From Halobacillus sp. A5 (GTDB taxonomy: Bacteria; Bacillota; Bacilli; Bacillales; Halobacillaceae): a DNA stretch of 64,000 bases. This document shows positions 37,299 to 46,170 of this stretch, one piece after another. The stretch's first letter is position 1, and each line of letters begins with the position of its first letter. Both the position numbers and the translations under genes were made by a program. Below the pieces are notes generated by a model. That model was not told the DNA's origin and ran no database searches. It saw nothing but the letters and a program-made list of their open reading frames with translations. The stretch is from assembly GCF_024189315.1 (NCBI RefSeq), contig NZ_JAIZEO010000001.1, positions 992,001 to 1,056,000 of the forward strand, read 5' to 3'.

Positions 37299-38423
37299 GT
37301 GTTTAACCGAACGAGACAGCACTTCAAACAATTAAAACGAAGTCTTGCCGGCTCATCAGTTCATACCAATCAGCAGGATCTTACGCAGGCAGAAACAAAA
37401 ATAGTGGAACAAATCCGTATTACAACGGAGGCAAAAAATTTAAATAATATTACTCGAACCCAGGCTTATTTTGATTTTTATAAAGATCATCCTGAAATCC
37501 ATTGGGCTTTACTGGCTCATCTTGTTTCCCGTAACGCAGGCTGGAATATGACCGATTTAAAAGGAGAATATTTGCCAAAGCTTTTAACAAATCAAGAGCA
37601 AGTGGACTTCTTCTCTTTCTTAGAACGAGGCAACTGGCTCATTTTTCAGGATGCCTACCCACAGCTCCTCCTGTATGCGGAAAGTAAAAAGCAGAACAGC
37701 CCCCTCTTTCACCTGCTCTCACCGCTTAAAATTTCTAAATTTATGAAGCCGTTCTGGGAAAATATGTGGACTGAGCAGCAAAATAAGGAATTGACGACAG
37801 CTTTGATTATTAATGAACAACACTATATCGAGGATCGTGTCATTCAAAATCCTGTCTATAAACATTCTGTCTTAAATACTTCATTGTTTAAGCTGCAGGA
37901 ATTCTTAAGCTTTAATCACATCTTATTCCCGTACCGAACCACCGTCCAAAAGAAAATGAAGCTTGTCGGCGGCACAGTACACCACTTTTCCTCAGTGGAA
38001 GACCGAATTAATTTTGGAAAAAGTCTATATGATCTGTTGTTTTCTGTCCAAACTCGTCTTAAGCAGACCATTGATTGGGCTCTCCACCAGCCTCATAGTG
38101 GCTCAAGGAAAGATTATTGGCCAGACTTATTTAATGATATTAAAGAGTCTGCTCCTGATCAAGTTCATGAATTGCAAAGCAGTCCTTGTTCTCTTCAAAC
38201 CAGCAAGCAGAGAATTTACAGTCCATCGCTGCGATCATCCTGGAACGATTGGAAGCATAGTGTGGCCGAACCAGGGGATTGGTGTCACAACCATAAGATG
38301 CTCCATTTTATAAAGAAACCAGCTGTACCTCTCGATGATACGATTGAGAAAAATTATTGTGCCACTATTGAAGAGCTCGAGATGGCGGCTTTCGCAAAAA
38401 ATAAATGGTTTCACAAAAAATGA
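37299..38423 (+). CDS. DUF2515 (YppC-like) protein
   Basis: A 374-aa cytoplasmic, largely helical protein. Stretches such as NNITRTQAYFDFYKDHPEI, HLVSRNAGWNMTDLKG and FLERGNWLIFQDAYPQLLLY match the DUF2515 family, whose B. subtilis member is YppC. Function is unknown. GTG start with AAGGGGG upstream. It is 24 nt from the nucleoside hydrolase gene, and the two are probably co-transcribed. Confidence 0.82.
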   Translation: MFNRTRQHFKQLKRSLAGSSVHTNQQDLTQAETKIVEQIRITTEAKNLNNITRTQAYFDFYKDHPEIHWALLAHLVSRNAGWNMTDLKGEYLPKLLTNQEQVDFFSFLERGNWLIFQDAYPQLLLYAESKKQNSPLFHLLSPLKISKFMKPFWENMWTEQQNKELTTALIINEQHYIEDRVIQNPVYKHSVLNTSLFKLQEFLSFNHILFPYRTTVQKKMKLVGGTVHHFSSVEDRINFGKSLYDLLFSVQTRLKQTIDWALHQPHSGSRKDYWPDLFNDIKESAPDQVHELQSSPCSLQTSKQRIYSPSLRSSWNDWKHSVAEPGDWCHNHKMLHFIKKPAVPLDDTIEKNYCATIEELEMAAFAKNKWFHKK

Positions 38424-38447
38424 GGTGCTTATTTGGGAGGCTTTTCA

Positions 38448-39401
38448 TTGAATAAGGTGTTAATTATTGCAGACCCGGGCGTCGATGATGCTTTTGCCCT
38501 AATGTATGCTCTTCATCACCCTGAGATTGAAGTGGTCGGAGTAATCAATGGGTATGGCAATGTAAGTCAGCAGCACTCGGTACGAAACACTTGGTACCTG
38601 CTAAAGCTGGCGGGTCAGGACGAGATTCCGATCATTCTCGGCGCCAGTAAGCCATTGACCGGCGACCCTCCTGAATATTTCTACGATATTCACGGCAAAG
38701 ATGGGCTGGGCTCTCTTTCACCGGATACACCTGGTCATATTACCGTTTATCCTTTTTCAAAAGCTTACGAATTAATAGCCAGACATGGTGCTGAACTTAC
38801 AATCGTTAACCTTTCCAGACTTACCACACTGGCGCTTATGTACCTTCATCAAGAAAGCAATATCAACCTGGTCAAAGAAATACTCGTTATGGGCGGAGCG
38901 TTTCATGTCCCTGGCAATGTAACCCACTTGGCTGAAGCCAATATTTATGGTGATCCCCTTGCAGCAAAAATTGTGACCACGCACGGAACCAATTTAACCT
39001 TTATTCCGCTCAATGTAAGTAACCGGGCCATTATCACAAACGATATCGTTTCACACCTTTCAAAGAATTCCGCCTCCCCTTTCGCCAAAATTATACACCC
39101 CATCATGTCCCACTACAGCACGCAGTACGAAAAAATGATCCCTAACATTAATGGAGCACCACTGCACGATGTAACACTATTTTCTTATTTATTGAATCCA
39201 GGACGCTACCATGACATTAAGCGTCAAATATTTGTAGTTGAAACCGGGCATTCAAAAGGCTTAACCCACGCCGACTTCCGCCCTGTACCTAATGTAAAAA
39301 AGGAATATCCCGAGCACACGATTATTATCGAATTTGATCCGGAATTCTTTCTTAAAGATTTTATTGAAGTAATGAATAACACCCTTACGTACAGAGCGTA
39401 A
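38448..39401 (+). CDS. Nucleoside hydrolase (IUNH family)
   Basis: A 317-aa N-ribosyl hydrolase. The Ca2+ and ribose-binding Asp cluster is ADPGVDDAFALMYA. The first Asp of the usual DxDPGxDD motif is replaced (IIADPG), while the three later ones are kept. GNVTHLAEANIYGDPLAA holds the substrate Asn/Glu residues, and the late metal Asp is in APLHDVTLF. It probably salvages nucleosides or cleaves a related N-riboside. TTG at 38448 has GGGAGG 7 nt upstream and is preferred to the TTG at 38433. Confidence 0.87.
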   Translation: MNKVLIIADPGVDDAFALMYALHHPEIEVVGVINGYGNVSQQHSVRNTWYLLKLAGQDEIPIILGASKPLTGDPPEYFYDIHGKDGLGSLSPDTPGHITVYPFSKAYELIARHGAELTIVNLSRLTTLALMYLHQESNINLVKEILVMGGAFHVPGNVTHLAEANIYGDPLAAKIVTTHGTNLTFIPLNVSNRAIITNDIVSHLSKNSASPFAKIIHPIMSHYSTQYEKMIPNINGAPLHDVTLFSYLLNPGRYHDIKRQIFVVETGHSKGLTHADFRPVPNVKKEYPEHTIIIEFDPEFFLKDFIEVMNNTLTYRA

Positions 39402-39411
39402 GGGCGCAGAT

Positions 39412-39639
39412 TTAACTAAAAATATTGGGATCATAGCGTACAGAGGACTTATGCTCTGATTCCCGACAATCATCACACACTGTTCGAATCGCTAAACCAT
39501 TTTCCCCCTCCATTTGTACGGTTTGTTCCTGGTCTGCATCATTTAACACATCCGAACCCAGCTGAGAGACATCTGTTTGTTTCGCATCAAGCTCGCCAAC
39601 CTGACGATTACACTGCCTGCAATAATATTTAATTTTCAT
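39412..39639 (-). CDS. Anti-sigma-F factor Fin family protein
   Basis: A 75-aa zinc-binding protein with CRQC near the N-terminus and CDDC near the C-terminus. The overall pattern (YYCRxC, LGxxxL, VCDDCRE) fits Fin/YabK, which binds sigma F and helps switch to sigma G in the forespore. In B. subtilis fin lies between pth and mfd; here it stands alone, so this may be a relocated or extra copy. AAGGGGG precedes the ATG. Confidence 0.78.
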   Translation of the reverse strand: MKIKYYCRQCNRQVGELDAKQTDVSQLGSDVLNDADQEQTVQMEGENGLAIRTVCDDCRESEHKSSVRYDPNIFS

Positions 39640-39831
39640 ACCTTTCCCCCTTAAGAGGTTTTGCTGCTAGTTTGTTCGATATGAAAAATACTTATACACA
39701 TACTGATTCGTAACAGAGCAAATGACGAACCACTTGAATTTCTACAGGAGACTTTCACACCTTCCAATTAGGTCACAACCCCACACACAAACATACAATA
39801 ACATGGGTCAATTCTTAGGAGGTGTATGTAA

Positions 39832-40326
39832 GTGATTCACACAATAAAAACCGGAGAGACTCTCTCCCAGATTTCAAGAGATTACCGTACGCCTCTAGCT
39901 GCCCTTATTCAAGCTAATCCTACACTGGATCCTGACCTCATCTATCCTGGACAGAAAATGACCATCCCCGGTCTTCCCGATCCTGACACTCTTCCCTATC
40001 AAATCGACATCTCAGTAAACAATCGGCAGCTCAAATTATTACGGCAGGGAGCCGTAGCAAAGCAGTACCCGATTGCTGTGGGCCGCATTCTTCATGGTAC
40101 TCCTGTAGGGGTTTTCGTAATTATTAACAAGGCACCAAATCCAGGCGGTCCATTTGGTACGATGTGGATGAGCTTGTCAAAGCAGCATTACGGCATCCAC
40201 GGTACTAATGATCCGAGTTCGATAGGCAAGGCTGTTTCTAAAGGGTGCGTCCGCATGTATAACCAGGATGTAGAGGAATTAGCGAGTATGATTCCTATAG
40301 GCACTCGCGTTTCCATCCATCCATAG
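39832..40326 (+). CDS. ykuD: L,D-transpeptidase with LysM domain
   Basis: A 164-aa protein, the same length as B. subtilis YkuD. The N-terminal LysM domain ([17 protein letters not shown] to PGQKMTIPG) binds peptidoglycan. The YkuD catalytic domain ends with [10 protein letters not shown] and SKGCVRM, giving the catalytic His and Cys. It makes 3-3 cross-links in the wall, probably of the spore. There is no signal peptide. GTG start at 39832 after TTAGGAGGTG. Confidence 0.92.
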   Translation: MIHTIKTGETLSQISRDYRTPLAALIQANPTLDPDLIYPGQKMTIPGLPDPDTLPYQIDISVNNRQLKLLRQGAVAKQYPIAVGRILHGTPVGVFVIINKAPNPGGPFGTMWMSLSKQHYGIHGTNDPSSIGKAVSKGCVRMYNQDVEELASMIPIGTRVSIHP

Positions 40327-40573
40327 TTCGTGTTAAATCATCCACCTGTTGTTTCTGCTCAGCACCAAAGACAGCATAAGAAACTGTTCGCCGCCCTCTT
40401 CAATCTCAGTGGAAATAAGGTTATAGGTGAGTTACGGGTAAGTGCTGTGCAGCCCGTTCTAATCTCAGCGTACCCCAGTACAATTCTCGATTACTTTATA
40501 GCAACGTTTTTCATCATTATTGGGGAATCCACTTGAATTCAGCTCTTTGTCCCAAGTCTTTCCACATTGGATA

Positions 40574-41287
40574 TTAACATTTTACGGCCTTAACTATAAG
40601 AAAATGAGGCTGAGTCATAAGCTTTTGATAAGAGGAGGGAAACTCTTCTTTCATTTTAGGAACAGGCTGAGGTTCTATGACCTCCTCCAAAGTAAAATGT
40701 TTGTTTGTTACATTAATAATATTCTGCATAGACCTACTATAAAAACTTACATCAATGGTTACTTTAGGTTTTACCCAGGTGTCAGTTAAGAGTTCTGACT
40801 GGAAATAGCTTTCACATTGGTTAAGTGTGTAATCCATGAAAGGGTGGTGGGTGGAATACAGGAAAACCCCTCCTTGTTTCAGGACTCGGTTGAATTCTTC
40901 AAAGACAAAGTCCCACTCTTTTAAGTAATGCAAGGTAAGCGAGCTTACTACGACATCTATAGAATGATCACTAACAGGCAGAGGCTCCTGAAGGTCATGG
41001 CAAATAAAATCAGCTCTTTCCCCTAATTCTCTGCTATTTGCTGCTTCCACCATTAAAGGACTCAGGTCAAATCCCTTCACTTTGTCAGCACCCCGCTTTA
41101 TGAACTCCTCTGAGTACCATCCTGCAGAGCAGCCAGCATCAAGTATGTTCCTGCCATTCATATCGGCAGGGAGTGCGTTCATCATGGCGGGTCGTTCGTA
41201 ATAAGCATTATAAGGACTCACGTGATCTATGTCATTTAAATAAGTCTTTGCTAATTTATCAAAAGTCTCTCTGGGTGAATATTTCAT
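40574..41287 (-). CDS. Class I SAM-dependent methyltransferase
   Basis: A 237-aa Rossmann methyltransferase of the UbiE/type 11 class. Motif I is ILDAGCSAGWYSEEF, the acidic residue after strand 2 is in VKGFDLSPLMV, and VVVSSLTLHYL is the post-II motif. The acceptor is unknown. AAGGAGG upstream. Downstream (40327-40573) no gene is called, though a short cysteine-containing frame follows without a start codon. Confidence 0.85.
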   Translation of the reverse strand: MKYSPRETFDKLAKTYLNDIDHVSPYNAYYERPAMMNALPADMNGRNILDAGCSAGWYSEEFIKRGADKVKGFDLSPLMVEAANSRELGERADFICHDLQEPLPVSDHSIDVVVSSLTLHYLKEWDFVFEEFNRVLKQGGVFLYSTHHPFMDYTLNQCESYFQSELLTDTWVKPKVTIDVSFYSRSMQNIINVTNKHFTLEEVIEPQPVPKMKEEFPSSYQKLMTQPHFLIVKAVKC

Positions 41288-41520
41288 AAAATACCTCCTT
41301 GTTTCTCATATATGGGATCGCCAGGCTGTAGATTTTTCTTTAGTTAATAATGTGCTTTTTCCTGCATTTAATAAAACACCCTTACACTTCATATAAAACC
41401 CATGTTGCAGCTCTCCAGAAAAAATCGAGTACAAAACCTGTTTGATTTCATACCCGATCCCTCATAATGATTCTATTATTCCTGCAGTCATCAGCTGAGC
41501 ATAAAAGCTGCGACTGCCCG

Positions 41521-44253
41521 TTATTCGTCTTCAGCTAACCTTTCTTCAATATCAGCCATTATGGCTCCAGCCTCTTCCCAATTTCCGCTGGAAAGAGCAC
41601 TCTGGTATTCATCAAATAATGAAGAAATTTCTTGTAATAGTTCTTCGGATTCGATGAGCGCATCTTCACCCTCTGGCTGAGGCGATTCTTCCATTTCATC
41701 TTCATCTACTTCAACCTCTGGATCTATTATACCAAGCATTCGTTCAACCGCTTGATCAAACGTAGGCTCCATCACAATTTCATCCCCGTAGGCAACTATC
41801 ACCTGCTTCACTTCAGGAAGTGATGTTTCGTTTGACGACTCAATGTATATAGGCTCGGCATACATTACAGTATCTTCGATTGGAATGGCCAGAAGATTTC
41901 CACGGATTACTTCTGATCCTCCCTGTGACCACAAGTTAAGCTGCTGTGAAATTGTGCTGTCTTGATTTATACGATTCTCGATCTGCTGAGGGCCATAAAC
42001 ATTTCTTTGTTTAGGAAATTGATAAACAAATGTTTCCCCATAGTTCTCACCATCGTTACGTACGGCCATCCACGCGACCATATTCTGTCGGTTTCTTGGA
42101 GTATAAGGCATCATCAGAACAAACTCCTCTTCCTCATATTCCGGAAGCTGCATGGTTACATAATAAGGTTCCATCTCAATGTCTTCATTGAAATATTTTT
42201 CAGTAGGAAACTCCCAGCGATCTTCTCTATTGTAGAATACTTCCAGGTTCGTCATATGATAGGTCCCATACATTTCTGCCTGGATTTTAAACAAATCGAT
42301 TGGATAACGAAAATGGGAGCTGACGTCATCGGGCACTTCCTTTGTGAACAAATCAGGGAACATTCGGTCATAGGTTTGTAATAACGGTTCATCCTCATCT
42401 ACTGCATAGAAGTGAACCTCGCCTGTATACGCATCGATTTCTACTTTTACAGAATTGCGAATATAACTTTGATCGTCTTGATGAGGTTCAGAATAAGGGT
42501 ACCGCTCTGCTGATAAATAAGCATCAATCATCCAGGCTAGACTGCCATCTTCCCGAATAAAAATATAAGGGTCCTCATCATATTCAAAAAATGGAGCAAT
42601 CCTTTCGACACGATCCATGATATTGCGTGTATCAAGCAGCTGGCTTTCACTTGTAAGCTGGTCGGACACGAGCATACGCAGGGAGCCTTCATTTATTGAA
42701 AATAGTAATCGGTTCAATCCCGTTAAAGGAATACCTGTATCTGCCTCATATCTAGTGGACATATTCTCGTCGCCTGCCGGGTAGTCAAATTCATCAACAT
42801 TACTGTTCACCATTACGTTTCGTGCCTGCTCTTCTCCGAAATAAATTTGTGGCCTTTCAATATTTATATCTCCTTCAGGCGGCAGGTTTTGAAGTAAATA
42901 TTCAGGCTGGCCCTGCGAGGTGATTTCATTTACATCACTCATTGCGACTCCATACCCATGAGTATACCTTAAGTTCTGGTTCTCCCAATTTTTGGACTGG
43001 GAAGGTAGATCAGATGTATTAAGCTCTCTTGCACCTAGAAATACCTGCCGATATTCACCGTCTATTTCGTATCGGTCTACATCAATATCATTAAATTCAT
43101 AGTACGTCCGGAATGTCTGCAGTTGGTTATAAATATCAAGGATTGGACGTGCATCGTTAATCCTTACATTATTGATAGTTAGAGCATTTCGATTAACCAT
43201 ATCTTCATCAAGTGATTCGCTGCCCGGATGCTCTCTTTCATCAATCCGATCCAGTTCATATGCCGCTCTCGTAAAATTAAGGTTATGCTCCAGGTAAGGA
43301 CTTTCTTTTGAGAATTCATTGGGCGATACTACGTAATTTTGTACAATGACTGCTGCCCCTTGTGAAAGAAGCGCTAATCCGACGTAAATGATAACAGGCA
43401 GAAGCATCGATTTTATGTTTCTTCGGGTTAGAGCAATAATCATCCATACCGCACCGATTATCGATGCTCCAGCCATTATGTAGGAGGCAGGAATGTTAAC
43501 GACTTCATCTGTATAGCTTAAACCATGAACAACGCTCTCCTGAAAAATGTTCACCTGATTTGTTAATATTGTTTCGTAGGGTTCAAGCACATGCCAGGCT
43601 GCCAGCAATAATCCTATTACACCCAGTGTCGCCCCCATGTGTACCTGAGCTGAACGGCTTTGGCGGTACATACGAAATGAAGAGTAAAATCCCATCTCAA
43701 TAAGAAGCAAAAAGAAAGCGAGCCCTAGCAATGTGAATACTGCAAACTGAAGAAAAGGGAGCTCGAACATGTAGAAGGAAAGATCCATTGAGAAATGAGG
43801 GTCTTTTTCTCCAAAAGAAGCGTGGTTTAGGAATTTAAGCCATAATTCCCATCCCGCTCCTTGAACAATCCCACTTCCTGCAGCACCCAGAATAACAGCT
43901 GTACTTGCGGCACCGATCCGGCTCCACTTCTTGTTACGAATAAAGACAGGGAGCTGAGAAGACTCAAAGTAATTCATGTATGTTCTTATGATCCATGTCA
44001 ACGTAAAATAAGCCGAAATGAAAAACAATATAAATCCTATGATGCCAAGCAGTACTTTACTCCCAAAAATTGTTGTATATACATTGCTGAATCCCAGCGT
44101 GTCCATCCATATGTAATCGGTAATCCAGTAAACGGAAATCCAGCAGATCAGAAGGAGTAGAATTAGACCGCTTAAGACCTTGCCAGCGATAGAACCCAGC
44201 TTCTTCATCTTTCCCTTCGTTTTCTTTTTCATATTAATTGTATTTTTATTCAC
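41521..44253 (-). CDS. UPF0182 family large membrane protein
   Basis: A 910-aa protein (COG1615). Seven or so helices fill the first ~320 residues, with the family segment DYIWMDTLGFSNVYTTIFGSK near the start. A very large extracytoplasmic region follows, including SKNWENQNLRYTHGYGVAMS and MPYTPRNRQNMVAWMAVRND. The C-terminus is acidic with helices (EEAGAIMADIEERLAEDE). Function is unknown. GTG at 44253 has GAGGGGG 6 nt upstream. Confidence 0.9.
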   Translation of the reverse strand: MNKNTINMKKKTKGKMKKLGSIAGKVLSGLILLLLICWISVYWITDYIWMDTLGFSNVYTTIFGSKVLLGIIGFILFFISAYFTLTWIIRTYMNYFESSQLPVFIRNKKWSRIGAASTAVILGAAGSGIVQGAGWELWLKFLNHASFGEKDPHFSMDLSFYMFELPFLQFAVFTLLGLAFFLLLIEMGFYSSFRMYRQSRSAQVHMGATLGVIGLLLAAWHVLEPYETILTNQVNIFQESVVHGLSYTDEVVNIPASYIMAGASIIGAVWMIIALTRRNIKSMLLPVIIYVGLALLSQGAAVIVQNYVVSPNEFSKESPYLEHNLNFTRAAYELDRIDEREHPGSESLDEDMVNRNALTINNVRINDARPILDIYNQLQTFRTYYEFNDIDVDRYEIDGEYRQVFLGARELNTSDLPSQSKNWENQNLRYTHGYGVAMSDVNEITSQGQPEYLLQNLPPEGDINIERPQIYFGEEQARNVMVNSNVDEFDYPAGDENMSTRYEADTGIPLTGLNRLLFSINEGSLRMLVSDQLTSESQLLDTRNIMDRVERIAPFFEYDEDPYIFIREDGSLAWMIDAYLSAERYPYSEPHQDDQSYIRNSVKVEIDAYTGEVHFYAVDEDEPLLQTYDRMFPDLFTKEVPDDVSSHFRYPIDLFKIQAEMYGTYHMTNLEVFYNREDRWEFPTEKYFNEDIEMEPYYVTMQLPEYEEEEFVLMMPYTPRNRQNMVAWMAVRNDGENYGETFVYQFPKQRNVYGPQQIENRINQDSTISQQLNLWSQGGSEVIRGNLLAIPIEDTVMYAEPIYIESSNETSLPEVKQVIVAYGDEIVMEPTFDQAVERMLGIIDPEVEVDEDEMEESPQPEGEDALIESEELLQEISSLFDEYQSALSSGNWEEAGAIMADIEERLAEDE

Positions 44254-44327
44254 GTTCTTCCCCCTCTCAAGTACTATGTCTTGTTTATTTACGTAAGTGA
44301 AGCGATAATGATTCGTTTTTTATGATA

Positions 44328-44897
44328 TTACAGTTTTCTTAGATGACCGTTATCGATAATATTAATGTCAACCTCCGTACCTGTTCCTCTATCAATATGT
44401 TCACTTTCACTTGTCACATCCACCTGATTAATTATTTCTATACTCATTCGTTGTTTTGCAGGCAGAGCAATGTCATGATTCTCCGTTTTGTTTAAAAGAC
44501 TATGCATCTTATTTCGTTCGGAAAATTCTAATCCAAAACGCACGTTCTCACGGCTGTGATTTTTAAAAGTTAACTGACACCTGCCTTCCAGTGTATGAGC
44601 ATCAATCTTTTCATAATCACACCTGCTCTGCTCTTTATCATACGAAACCGCATAAATACCGCTTGCTGCAGTGTTTTGGTAGGCTTCCCCCACTATACCA
44701 GGAATGATGCTAAGTAAACTGATCGTTAAAATGACGGTTCGGGCTTTATATTTCTCCATTGCTTTTACCAGTGTAATCATTCCTGCGAGAAATAAGACCG
44801 CTTTAATGAGAGCTGACAATGATATTCCGTCTGAGGATGGAAAGCGTTGATGAGGAAAAGGGAAATCAATAATTATGGTAATGCTCAGCAGCAACAA
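44328..44897 (-). CDS. Uncharacterised membrane protein
   Basis: A 189-aa frame with two or three hydrophobic helices at the start (LLLLSITIIID; LSALIKAVLFLAGMITLV; VILTISLLSIIPGIVG). A ~100-residue beta-rich extracytoplasmic domain with two cysteines follows. I recognise no family. TTG at 44897 is the first standard start, but the frame stays open upstream to 44936 and encodes a normal-looking basic N-terminus (VKDKKLLAF). An AGGAGG box 8 nt before an ATT at 44933 suggests a non-standard start coupled to the end of the preceding methyltransferase gene. Confidence 0.55.
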   Translation of the reverse strand: MLLLSITIIIDFPFPHQRFPSSDGISLSALIKAVLFLAGMITLVKAMEKYKARTVILTISLLSIIPGIVGEAYQNTAASGIYAVSYDKEQSRCDYEKIDAHTLEGRCQLTFKNHSRENVRFGLEFSERNKMHSLLNKTENHDIALPAKQRMSIEIINQVDVTSESEHIDRGTGTEVDINIIDNGHLRKL

Positions 44898-44922
44898 GGA
44901 GAAAGCAAGGAGTTTTTTATCC

Positions 44923-45729
44923 TTAACTATAATTCCTTACGCCTCCTAATGAATCACTTAGTTTCACAGCTTTAGTAACACAGAAGCTGTTAATATACCT
45001 ATCAATCGGTCTATTTCCACCGAAATTATCTTCATAAAACCCAGTAATGGCAAACCCTGCTTTAATTTGACCTTGGATCTGCGCCTCCAGAGTATGGGCA
45101 AATTCAACGGTCTCCCCTGTATTTAAGTATGCTTGGATCTCTTCATCTGTTAAATTTGTTAACGTGGAGGACGGTACCGCATTTGTAACCACTAAATTTC
45201 CCTTCAGCTCCTCTTCTTCATCAAAGATAAACAAAAGCGGATTTGTAAAGCCGGAAATAAACGTACCATTAGGTTTCAATACACGAGCCGCTTCCTCCCA
45301 GACGAACTGAATGTCTTCTACAAATAAATTCGAGACAGGATGGACAATAATATCAAAGAACTCATCTTCAAAAAAGTAAAGGTTCATCATGTCTCCTCGA
45401 ATAGTCTCCAGAGTCAAACCATCCCGTTCAGCTACATAGTCATCCTGCTCCAGCTGTTTTTCTGAAATATCGACTACTGTCACTTCAGCTCCTGCCGCCG
45501 CAAGCACCGGCCCTTGCTGCCCTCCCCCCGAAGCAAGACATAACACCCTTACACCTTGAAGCGACGAAGGAAACCATTCTCTTGGTACCATTTTTTTAGT
45601 AGTCAATGTAATAGCCCAGTCACCTTTTCCTGCTTTAGTAATGGTGTGTTGTTCTACCGGCTTAGTGTAAGATATTTGATTTTTTACCTTCTTATTCCAT
45701 GCCTTGCGATTGTGATTCGTTACATTCAT
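44923..45729 (-). CDS. Class I SAM-dependent methyltransferase
   Basis: A 268-aa methyltransferase. Motif I is VLCLASGGGQQGPVLAAAGA, followed by VTVVDISEKQLEQD with the adenosine-binding Asp, and FDIIVHPVSNLFVED as motif II. Alternative strand order is the usual class I one. Substrate is unknown. GGAGGCTG precedes the ATG region. Its 3' end contains the AGGAGG that seems to serve the next gene. Confidence 0.85.
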   Translation of the reverse strand: MNVTNHNRKAWNKKVKNQISYTKPVEQHTITKAGKGDWAITLTTKKMVPREWFPSSLQGVRVLCLASGGGQQGPVLAAAGAEVTVVDISEKQLEQDDYVAERDGLTLETIRGDMMNLYFFEDEFFDIIVHPVSNLFVEDIQFVWEEAARVLKPNGTFISGFTNPLLFIFDEEEELKGNLVVTNAVPSSTLTNLTDEEIQAYLNTGETVEFAHTLEAQIQGQIKAGFAITGFYEDNFGGNRPIDRYINSFCVTKAVKLSDSLGGVRNYS

Positions 45730-45942
45730 CAGGACAGCCTCCTGTCTCTTATTTTTTTATAATGGAACTCTAACCTGTGCCAGCTGTTTTCATAACTGTA
45801 TCTAACTTCTACATTAAACGTATGAGAGAAATAAAAGTTTCAACGATTCTAATTTTTATTTTTTAGTGCATGCTCATCAGACCCTCTATATATAGTTCTC
45901 GCAATCAAATACAAGTTCCTTCTATAAAAAGTTAATAATGGG

Positions 45943-46107
45943 GTGGTTTTAACTAACGTCTTAGAAAGTATTAATATTGATGTTGCGTTACCTGCCGGAC
46001 TGCTAAGAGCAGAAAAGGAAGGAGAACTTGGCAGGCTGGCGGCGAGGGGGTATTACATTTTACAACGACAGAGGAACGATTTATATTTTATAAAGATGTT
46101 TTTATAA
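45943..46107 (+). CDS. Possible 54-aa small protein
   Basis: A short frame with protein-like composition: NVLESINIDVALPAGLLRAE, then GELGRLAARGYYILQRQRND and a hydrophobic end. GTG at 45943 is the only standard start and has a poor ribosome-binding site. I do not recognise a family. It precedes the 410-aa membrane protein gene by 63 nt, with AAAGGAGGAG between them. The rest of 45730-46170 shows no other gene. Confidence 0.4.
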   Translation: MVLTNVLESINIDVALPAGLLRAEKEGELGRLAARGYYILQRQRNDLYFIKMFL

Positions 46108-46170
46108 TAAAAAATGGGGTATGAATTATACAGGTTTCACAGCCTAAATACGATAAAGGAGGAGATACTC

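Noticed and set aside
41962-42381. 139-codon plus-strand frame
   Set aside because: It lies wholly antisense to the well-supported UPF0182 gene, has no ribosome-binding site and an unnatural composition.
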